Origin: T1SED10-198M sp003554345 [NCBI: Candidatus Sumerlaeota bacterium]
Lineage (GTDB): Bacteria > Sumerlaeota > T1SED10-198M
Reading direction: 5' to 3'
DNA length: 10,875 nucleotides
Assembly: GCA_003554345.1 (NCBI GenBank)
Contig: PWGE01000125.1
Span: 1-10,875 of the forward strand
The notes beneath the pieces were generated by a model. It ran no database searches. It had not been told where the DNA came from and saw only the letters and a list, made by a program, of their open reading frames with translations. Positions 1-5,381 of the stretch are shown here, in pieces (the stretch's first letter is position 1; each line of letters starts with the position of its first letter). Position numbers and translations under genes: made by a program.

Positions 1-639
1 CATACAACGTATTCGGATGGACAGTTAATTCCTATAGAACTGATTCGTCGGGCCCAGGCTACGGGTTATAAGGCTATCGCTCTTACCGACCATGGTGACC
101 GTGCCAACTATCTCACCATTCTTGAGGAGATTAAAAGAGCCTGTGAGTCTGCCAATCGGTTTTGGGATATCAGGGCGTTATGGGGTATCGAATTAACTCA
201 TAATCCACCGGAAGAGATCGGGAAAATGGCTGAAGAAAGCAGGGCAAAAGGTGCCCAGATTATAGTGGTCCATGGAGAAACAATTATTGAACCTGTTCCG
301 GAAGGAACCAATCTCGCTGCAGTCCAGAGTGATGTGGATATCCTTGCCCATCCAGGTTTGATCGATGAACAAACAGTTCGTATTGCCGCTGAACGCTCTG
401 TTCACCTTGAAATAACGGCAAAAGCAGGCCATAATCTGACCAATGGTCATGTGGCAGCACTGGCAAAAAAGTATAAGGCACCACTGGTGCTCGATACCGA
501 TACCCATAGACCCTCCCAGCTGATTTCCCGTGATCAGGCCCGTAAAATTCTCCGGGGTGCGGGCTTAAGTGATACTGACATTGAAAAGGTGTTTGAAAAT
601 TCGTATCGGCTTGTAAAACGTTTTTTTCCTGACTTCTGA
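1..639 (+). CDS. PHP-domain metal-dependent phosphoesterase (histidinol-phosphatase-like), 5'-truncated
   Basis: The frame is open from the first base to TGA at 637-639, giving 212 residues. It shows the ordered metal-binding motifs of the PHP superfamily: HTTYSDG at the very start (the second His of the usual HxH pair), LTDHGD at residues 28-33, GIEL with Glu64, VVHGE with His91, LAHPG with His117, EITAKAGH around 137-144, and DTDTHRP at 165-171. Relatives usually begin a few residues before the HxH motif, so only about 5-10 residues are probably missing upstream. PHP proteins bind two or three metal ions and hydrolyse phosphoesters. Histidinol phosphatase and nucleic-acid-processing enzymes both belong to the family, and the substrate cannot be told from this sequence. 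No his genes are visible nearby. The next gene starts 58 nt downstream on the same strand with no clear terminator between, so the two may be co-transcribed. Confidence 0.88.
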   Translation, partial: HTTYSDGQLIPIELIRRAQATGYKAIALTDHGDRANYLTILEEIKRACESANRFWDIRALWGIELTHNPPEEIGKMAEESRAKGAQIIVVHGETIIEPVPEGTNLAAVQSDVDILAHPGLIDEQTVRIAAERSVHLEITAKAGHNLTNGHVAALAKKYKAPLVLDTDTHRPSQLISRDQARKILRGAGLSDTDIEKVFENSYRLVKRFFPDF

Positions 640-697
640 GAAGACTGTAATCAGAGATGAGACATAAAAATAACATGCTCGTTGTAAGAGGTGTCTG

Positions 698-2071
698 GTG
701 AGTCGTAAACCTGAAATTGTTCTTATAGAAGATCATGGCCTGTTAAGAGAGTCTCTAACGATGCTATTCAGGGAGGGAGGATACCGGGTAAGCAGTTTCG
801 AGGAGTTGCATAAAGCCAGGAAGCACCTCGTTCGAAAAAGAGATTCTGATATCCTTGTCATTTCAGATATCCGGTTGCCTGATGGCTCCGGGTATGAATT
901 GTTAGAACAGAGTAATCTCTATCCTGTTATCTTCATGACTGCTTATGGGCAAATCGAGGATGCAGTAGAAGCGATATCAAGAGGTGCCCGGGACTTTATT
1001 TTGAAACCCTTCTCGAATGAAGAAATCATGGCGCGGGTAAAAAAAGTGCTTTCCTCGTTTTCGGATGATGAAGAGAGTGAGCAAATAAAGGGTGTTATCT
1101 CACAATACTTTATAGGTGAATCAGAGGCGATCAAAAGACTTCAGCCGTATATCCTCGCTGCCATTCGAAGTGATTCCACTGTTTTGCTTACCGGAGAAAG
1201 CGGAACCGGCAAAAATTTGCTTGCCCGTCTTATCCATGATCTGGGAAAGCGCCGGGATAAGCCTTTTCAGCTGGTAACCTGTTCATCTTTACCCCGTACC
1301 CTTATTGAAAGTGAGCTCTTTGGATATGAAGCTGGTGCTTTTACAGGGGCGGAAAAAACAAAAACAGGAAAACTGGAATATGCGGATGGGGGAACGGTAT
1401 TTCTTGATGAGATTGGCGAATTGGATCGCGAGATACAGGTCATGCTTCTCCGTTTCCTGCAGGATAAAAGCTTTGAACGTATTGGCGGGAATAAGACCCT
1501 TCATTCAGATGTGCGTATCATTACTGCAACCAATGTTGATCCGGGGCATGCCCTGGAAACCGGTCGTTTGAGGGAAGATCTCTATTACAGGCTGAATGTA
1601 GTGCATATCCCTATACCCCCTTTGAGAGAACATCCTGAAGATATCGAGCTTTATTTTAAGTATTTTAACAAGATTTTTGCCCGGCGTTTTAAGGTTCAGC
1701 CTAAAGTGTTTGCCAAGGAAATAATAGACTACAGTCGCAAACTACCCTGGCATGGTAATATTCGGGAGATTGAAAATCTGGTAGAACGCCTGTTTGCGTT
1801 GTATCCTGAACAGTATATTTCTCTTGCTGATTTTGTGGATGTACAGCAAACCCTGGCTGGCGAAAAGCCGGGGGAGAGGCAAGAAGAAATAAGGGGGCAG
1901 GGTCTATCAGGTAATCTGCGGGATATTTTGCAAAGAACCGAAGAAAAATATATAAACGAAGCTCTGAGACGAAGTCATGGAAACAAAAGTGAAGCTGCCA
2001 GATTGCTCGGAGTTTCCCGTACCGCTCTTCTCCATAAAATTCAGAAATACGGGTTAGATAACAATTCCTAA
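698..2071 (+). CDS. Sigma-54-dependent response regulator, NtrC family
   Basis: This 457-residue protein has the three-part architecture of NtrC-like activators. The receiver domain (about 6-120) keeps the acidic pair Glu11/Asp12, phospho-acceptor Asp57, Thr81 and Lys103, so it should be phosphorylatable. The AAA+ domain (about 138-370) has Walker A GESGTGK at 166-172, the sigma-54-contacting GAFTGA loop at 213-218, Walker B GGTVFLDE ending at Asp237-Glu238, and an arginine-finger segment REDLYYRLN. A Fis-type helix-turn-helix lies near the C-terminus (NKSEAARLLGVSRTALLHKI). It would activate sigma-54 promoters by ATP hydrolysis once a partner kinase phosphorylates it. No kinase lies in the window, and I found no convincing -24/-12 promoter, so its targets are unknown. 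The start is GTG at 698, preceded by AGAGGTG at a short spacing. Its TAA stop overlaps the stop of the convergent hydG. Confidence 0.95.
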   Translation: MSRKPEIVLIEDHGLLRESLTMLFREGGYRVSSFEELHKARKHLVRKRDSDILVISDIRLPDGSGYELLEQSNLYPVIFMTAYGQIEDAVEAISRGARDFILKPFSNEEIMARVKKVLSSFSDDEESEQIKGVISQYFIGESEAIKRLQPYILAAIRSDSTVLLTGESGTGKNLLARLIHDLGKRRDKPFQLVTCSSLPRTLIESELFGYEAGAFTGAEKTKTGKLEYADGGTVFLDEIGELDREIQVMLLRFLQDKSFERIGGNKTLHSDVRIITATNVDPGHALETGRLREDLYYRLNVVHIPIPPLREHPEDIELYFKYFNKIFARRFKVQPKVFAKEIIDYSRKLPWHGNIREIENLVERLFALYPEQYISLADFVDVQQTLAGEKPGERQEEIRGQGLSGNLRDILQRTEEKYINEALRRSHGNKSEAARLLGVSRTALLHKIQKYGLDNNS

Positions 2072-3471
2072 AAATATGTGTCTCTTTCTCCCTCTTCTAT
2101 TCGCTGTAACCGCTGAAGGGTTTCTTCTCTTGTGTTGCTGTCGGGAATGTCTTCCAGAAATTGATTAATCACCTTTTCGCCAATGTTTCTTAAGGCTTCA
2201 TCGGCATAATCAACCAGGTATTCCTTAAAAGTCAGTAAGGCATTAGGCAGGCAAACATTCTGTATACGCCCGCTTTTAGCCAGCTTCATAAACCGGTCTC
2301 CGGTGCGGCCAGTGCGATAGCAGGCTGTGCAGTAGCTGGGGAGGTAGCCTTCTTTACATAAAGAGTATATTATTTCATTGGGATGACGGTGGTCTGCAAG
2401 AGAGAATTGCTCGGTGAATTTTTTGCGCTTGTCAGCTTTATAACCTCCCACGTCGGTCTTGGAACCGGCACTGATCTGGGATATTCCCAGACTGATAACC
2501 TCTTCGCGAAATCCAGGTCTTTCCCGGGTGGAAAGTATCATGCCGGTATAAGGGACAGCCAGACGTAATATGGCGACGATACGCTTAAAATCTTTATCAT
2601 TGACTAACCAGGGAAAATGATTGAGGGAAGTGCAGGCGGCTTGTTGAAGACGCGGAACTGAAATAGTATGTGGACCTACTCCGAATGTTTGTTCCAGGTA
2701 TTCGCTGTGAAAAAGAAGGGCCAGTACTTCAAAACGAAAGTCATACAGTCCAAAAAGAACACCGATGCCAACATCATCAATGCCTGCTTCCATGGCGCGG
2801 TTCATGGCGGTGAGATGATATTCGTAATCGCTTTTAGGTCCGGTAGGATGCATCTTCTTATAGGTGGGACGATGGTAGGTTTCCTGAAACAAAATGTAGG
2901 TTCCGATGCCTGCTTCTTTGAGTTTGTGATAGTTTTCTACTGTGGTGGCGGGCATGTTAACATTGATGCGGCGTATAGCCCCGTTTTTTAATGTAGTATT
3001 ATAGATGGTCTGCATTGCTTCCAGAATGTATTCCATGGGGCAATTTTCCCAGTCCTCACCTGTTTCAAGAGCAATCCTCTTGTGTCCCAGCTCTTCAATG
3101 AGCAAAATTTCTTCCTCGATTTCCTTGTGGGATAACCGTCTCCTTGGACCGGGATTTTGCTTCTTATATCCACAATACAAGCAGTTGTTAATACAGTAAT
3201 TGGAAAGATAAAGGGGGGCAAACAGGACCAGTCTTTTTCCATATATTTTTTCTTTGATCTCCCGTGCTGCCTGGAATAAAAGGGAGTCTATCTCTTCGCT
3301 CTGGTTCTGTAGAAGTATGGCTGTTTCCCGGGGGGATAACCCTCTTGCCGCCCGTGCTTTTTCAATAATGTTTTTTACCTGGTATTGAGAGGCTTGCTTT
3401 CCTTCTTCCAGCAATCTGTCTATCATTTGTTCGTTAATAATTGATTGAGTCGCCTTCGTTGGTTGACTCAT
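2068..3471 (-). CDS. hydG: [FeFe]-hydrogenase maturase HydG (radical SAM tyrosine lyase)
   Basis: HydG cleaves tyrosine with S-adenosylmethionine to p-cresol and dehydroglycine, and turns the latter into the CO and CN ligands of the hydrogenase H-cluster via an Fe(CO)2(CN) synthon. The 467-residue product has the expected length. The radical-SAM cluster motif CINNCLYC uses Cys93, Cys97 and Cys100. The C-terminal auxiliary-cluster motif CX2CX22C (Cys381, Cys384, Cys407) is intact and separates HydG from the related thiamine enzyme ThiH. The stretch GIDDVGIGVLFGLYDFRFE is also typical. ATG at 3469-3471 follows a near-perfect AAAGGAGGAG ribosome binding site. The gene lies 53 nt downstream of the TM1266-type regulator and is probably in its operon. 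hydE and hydF are not in view, so they must lie elsewhere. The convergent response-regulator gene ends inside its stop codon, so no intergenic terminator exists on that side. Confidence 0.96.
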   Translation of the reverse strand: MSQPTKATQSIINEQMIDRLLEEGKQASQYQVKNIIEKARAARGLSPRETAILLQNQSEEIDSLLFQAAREIKEKIYGKRLVLFAPLYLSNYCINNCLYCGYKKQNPGPRRRLSHKEIEEEILLIEELGHKRIALETGEDWENCPMEYILEAMQTIYNTTLKNGAIRRINVNMPATTVENYHKLKEAGIGTYILFQETYHRPTYKKMHPTGPKSDYEYHLTAMNRAMEAGIDDVGIGVLFGLYDFRFEVLALLFHSEYLEQTFGVGPHTISVPRLQQAACTSLNHFPWLVNDKDFKRIVAILRLAVPYTGMILSTRERPGFREEVISLGISQISAGSKTDVGGYKADKRKKFTEQFSLADHRHPNEIIYSLCKEGYLPSYCTACYRTGRTGDRFMKLAKSGRIQNVCLPNALLTFKEYLVDYADEALRNIGEKVINQFLEDIPDSNTREETLQRLQRIEEGERDTYF

Positions 3472-3524
3472 GGTTACTCCTCCTTTGCGACTTTTATGAG
3501 TAATTCTTTTTGGAGCAATGTCTT

Positions 3525-3797
3525 TTATTCTTCCTCTTTGGGAAGGGGTTTAGTAAGAGCCGTTTTAACAGTAGTACCGGAAAGAGACCCCAGTTTGCCG
3601 GCTAAGGCGCCAATTTCATCGGTGCTTCCTTCTACGATAAGTGAGATGATGGAGAGATTTTGTTCTGGTTTGGGGATGCCCACTCGACCAATAATGATAT
3701 CTCTGTGTTTAGAAATGAGGCGATTCATAGGAACTGTATGTTCTACAGCTTTTTCGCTGATAACAGCAATGACGCCAATACGACAGGCTTCTCCCAT
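3525..3797 (-). CDS. TM1266-type iron-only hydrogenase system regulator (putative)
   Basis: This 90-residue protein matches the small family named after Thermotoga TM1266, often found beside [FeFe]-hydrogenase maturation genes and called a putative hydrogenase system regulator. Visible family traits are an N-terminal beta strand (RIGVIAVI), the central IIIGRVGIPKPEQNLSIISLIVEGSTDEI segment (about 34-62), and the closing LAGKLGSLSGTTVKTALTK. The pattern suggests a ferredoxin-like or ACT-like fold resembling the NikR ligand domain. No DNA-binding helix-turn-helix is present, so the molecular role is unproven. It could be a ligand sensor or a partner of another regulator. The start is ATG at 3795-3797 with AGGTGAAAGG upstream, but that ribosome binding site lies inside a 6-bp hairpin that abuts the start codon. 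It heads the operon with hydG and is transcribed from a consensus promoter about 150 nt upstream. Confidence 0.87.
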   Translation of the reverse strand: MGEACRIGVIAVISEKAVEHTVPMNRLISKHRDIIIGRVGIPKPEQNLSIISLIVEGSTDEIGALAGKLGSLSGTTVKTALTKPLPKEEE

Positions 3798-3813
3798 GTG
3801 AAATGCCTTTCAC
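3798..3813 (-). promoter_or_regulatory. Hairpin sequestering the ribosome binding site of the TM1266-type gene
   Basis: On the minus strand, GTGAAA-GGCA-TTTCAC is a perfect 6-bp inverted repeat with a 4-nt loop. Its 3' arm ends at the base before the ATG start codon, and its 5' arm and loop contain the AAAGG ribosome binding site. If formed, it would hide the initiation region. As DNA, the same symmetry could be a protein operator instead. Confidence 0.45.
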
Positions 3814-3817
3814 CTGG

Positions 3818-3856
3818 AGAAAAAGGAAAGACCCGGAAAGTTTTTCCTTCGGGATC
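3818..3856 (-). terminator. Possible attenuator or terminator hairpin in the hydG-operon leader
   Basis: On the minus strand, GATCCCGAAGG and CTTTCCGGGTC (3830-3856) pair around an A-rich loop with small bulges, including a solid CCCG/CGGG core. The RNA then runs TTTCCTTTTTCT, which is U-rich but broken by cytosines. This resembles an intrinsic terminator between the promoter and the first gene, so attenuation is possible. The imperfect stem and interrupted tract keep confidence low. Confidence 0.35.
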
Positions 3857-3950
3857 AGGCTCCTTTTCCCTCAGGAGTTTTATGTTTTTCTCAGCCTTGA
3901 AATCAGGAGAATATCCTTCTTTCTTGGCTCAACTATTATTAACTTATTTT

Positions 3951-3979
3951 ATTCTAACTTTTTATTTATAGAATGTCAA
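3951..3979 (-). promoter_or_regulatory. Housekeeping-type promoter for the TM1266-hydG operon
   Basis: On the minus strand, TTGACA (3974-3979) and TAGAAT (3951-3956) are separated by exactly 17 bp. The -35 box is a full consensus match and the -10 box has one mismatch to TATAAT. The surrounding DNA is AT-rich. The predicted transcript starts near 3944. Confidence 0.75.
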
Positions 3980-3996
3980 TTCAGATCAACCCGGTT

Positions 3997-4024
3997 TTTA
4001 CAAAAGAGAATTTTCATATATAAT
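3997..4024 (+). promoter_or_regulatory. Housekeeping-type promoter for the yidD-pta-lyase operon
   Basis: TTTACA (3997-4002) and a perfect TATAAT (4019-4024) are separated by 16 bp. Transcription would start around 4031, which places the GTG codon at 4029 outside the message and so decides the yidD start. The -35 box lies 17 bp from the -35 box of the divergent hydG-operon promoter. Confidence 0.72.
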
Positions 4025-4049
4025 AATAGTGAATGAGGATGGGGTGCAG

Positions 4050-4334
4050 ATGAAAGGAAGCTATAGGATTCAGGATGATAAAGAGGCAGAAAAAAGGGTT
4101 CTCCCACAGCTTGTTAACGCACCTGTGCTTTTCTTTCTTTATATCTATTCTCGCTTAATATCCCCTTTTTTGGGTACCCGATGCCGCTTTTATCCTTCCT
4201 GTTCTGAATATGCCAGGCAGGCGTTTCAGAAATTTTCTTTCATAAGGGCAACGTATTTGTCGGTGCGACGACTACTTAAATGCCACCCGTGGCACCCCGG
4301 TGGAGAAGACTATTTACCTGGAAGAAAGGAGTAG
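4050..4334 (+). CDS. yidD: Membrane protein insertion efficiency factor YidD
   Basis: The product (94 residues from ATG 4050) is a YidD-family protein. This small membrane-associated protein aids insertion of proteins by the YidC/Sec pathway. The family signature is clear: a hydrophobic amphipathic start (PVLFFLYIYSRLISPFLG), CRFYPSCSEYA with its two cysteines, and the closing CHPWHPGGEDYLP. The frame stays open upstream to GTG 4029, but that codon precedes the predicted transcription start. GTG 4044 (GAGG 5 nt upstream) or ATG 4050 is therefore preferred, and I cannot separate these two. In most bacteria yidD lies between rnpA and yidC; here it leads an operon with pta. The TAG stop overlaps the region of the pta ribosome binding site. 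Confidence 0.92.
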   Translation: MKGSYRIQDDKEAEKRVLPQLVNAPVLFFLYIYSRLISPFLGTRCRFYPSCSEYARQAFQKFSFIRATYLSVRRLLKCHPWHPGGEDYLPGRKE

Positions 4335-4382
4335 GTAAAGATGGCTACTTCTTCTAAACAGAAAAGAATGAGGAGAAAGGGT

Positions 4383-5381
4383 ATGCATCCGTTGATTGAG
4401 AGGATTATTAAAGAGGCGCAAAAAGTCTCGAAAAGAATTGTTTTACCGGAAGCTGAAGATGAACGAATACTTAGAGCTGCTCGCCAGGCAACAGATGAGG
4501 GTGTTTGTCGTATAATTTTGTGCGGCAATGAAGATAAGATTATCCGGAAAGCTGACGAACTCAATATCTCTCTGAAAGATATGAAAATTTGTGATGTGCC
4601 ATCCCATCCACACCTGCAGGACTACATTGAGCAATATTATCAGAACAGGAAATTACGCGGAGAACCTCGAAGTGAAGCTGAAAAGGTGATAAAAGACCCC
4701 CTCTTCTTTGCCGCCATGATGGCAAAAAATGATGAGGCAGATGGAGTGGTAGCCGGAGCGGCTAATACGACCGCACGTGTTTTACGGGCGGTCATACGCA
4801 TTATTAAGCCTCATCCTGATATTCATACTATTTCTTCTTTCTTTCTTATGCTATTGCCACAACAGGAATACGGGGACGAAGGAGTTTTGTTGTATGCTGA
4901 TTGTGCAAGTGTTATTTCTCCTGATAGTACCCAGTTATCTGAAATAGCAGTCACATCTGCCGATAGTTATCGCTTTCTGGTGGGCGGTGAACCCCGCGTA
5001 GCCATGCTCCCCTTTTCCACCCATGGAAGCAGTCACCACCCCTGTTTAGATAAAGTGGTAAAAGCTACCCGGTATGCTCAGAAAATACGTCCTGATATTC
5101 TTGTGGATGGTGAAATACAGGTGGATACTGCTCTTGTGCCGGATATTGCAGGTAAGAAAGCGCCTCATAGTCCGGTAGCCGGTAAGGCGAATGTGCTTAT
5201 TTTCCCCGATCTGAATTCGGGGAATATTGCTTATAAATTAACAGAAAGATTGGCAGGTGCGCGGGCCGTAGGACCGGTACTGCAGGGGGCAAATTTGCCA
5301 ATGAACGATCTCTCGCGCGGTTGTAGTACCCGGGATATCTTCCTGGTGATGGCTATCACTGCCATTCAAGCCCAAAAATGA
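4383..5381 (+). CDS. pta: Phosphate acetyltransferase (phosphotransacetylase)
   Basis: This enzyme interconverts acetyl-CoA plus phosphate with acetyl phosphate plus CoA in acetate fermentation. The product has the usual compact length (332 residues from ATG 4383) and the family landmarks KRIVLPEAEDER, VVAGAANTTARVLRA, SEIAVTSADSYRFL, EPRVAMLPFSTHGSSHHP, FPDLNSGNIAYKLTERLAGA, and GPVLQGANLPMNDLSRGCSTRDI, which cover the CoA- and phosphate-binding region. Two starts are possible. ATG 4341, with AAAGGAG upstream, adds a basic 14-residue extension. ATG 4383, with AGGAG at 7-nt spacing, matches the N-terminus expected for the family, so I prefer it. No acetate kinase gene follows. Phosphate butyryltransferase is a related alternative, but the C-terminal motifs favour Pta. 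The TGA stop overlaps the ATG of the next gene (ATGA). Confidence 0.93.
   Translation: MHPLIERIIKEAQKVSKRIVLPEAEDERILRAARQATDEGVCRIILCGNEDKIIRKADELNISLKDMKICDVPSHPHLQDYIEQYYQNRKLRGEPRSEAEKVIKDPLFFAAMMAKNDEADGVVAGAANTTARVLRAVIRIIKPHPDIHTISSFFLMLLPQQEYGDEGVLLYADCASVISPDSTQLSEIAVTSADSYRFLVGGEPRVAMLPFSTHGSSHHPCLDKVVKATRYAQKIRPDILVDGEIQVDTALVPDIAGKKAPHSPVAGKANVLIFPDLNSGNIAYKLTERLAGARAVGPVLQGANLPMNDLSRGCSTRDIFLVMAITAIQAQK

Larger units (their letters stand above)
3798..3944 (-). promoter_or_regulatory. Structured 5' leader of the TM1266-hydG operon (candidate cis-regulatory RNA)
   Basis: Taking the minus-strand promoter at 3951-3979 as correct, transcription starts near 3944 and gives a leader of about 147 nt. 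In transcript order it holds a small AGGA/TCCT hairpin (3905-3917), a CTCCT/AGGAG hairpin (3860-3877), a longer imperfect stem (3830-3856) followed by a pyrimidine-rich stretch, and a ribosome-binding-site hairpin (3798-3813). TCAGGAG occurs twice on the plus strand (3871-3877 and 3903-3909), so its complement CTCCTGA is duplicated in the RNA and could pair alternatively with the single AGGAG. I do not recognise a known riboswitch class. The length and density of stems support a regulatory role, but no covariation can be judged from one sequence. Confidence 0.4.

Noticed and set aside
640-697. Gap between the PHP gene and the response regulator as a promoter or terminator region
   Set aside because: Only 58 nt; neither a convincing -35/-10 pair nor a terminator hairpin was seen, so a shared transcript is the simpler reading.
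284-736. 150-codon minus-strand open frame over the PHP gene and the gap to the response regulator
   Set aside because: It overlaps clear PHP motifs on the other strand and has no family features of its own.
3860-3890. Plus-strand CTCCT/AGGAG hairpin followed by TTTTATGTTTTT as a terminator
   Set aside because: No plus-strand gene ends here. It could only stop antisense transcripts, and the 5-bp stem is also part of the minus-strand leader.
3855-3895. CTGAGA and CCTGAT on the minus strand, reminiscent of a TPP riboswitch
   Set aside because: The other conserved TPP elements (the upstream GGGGTGC box and the downstream AATGCCAGCG-type stretch) are absent, and the genes are not thiamine genes.
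4341-4382. N-terminal 14-residue basic extension of Pta as a functional targeting sequence
   Set aside because: A second ATG at 4383 with an ideal AGGAG site gives the usual family N-terminus, so the extension may not be translated.
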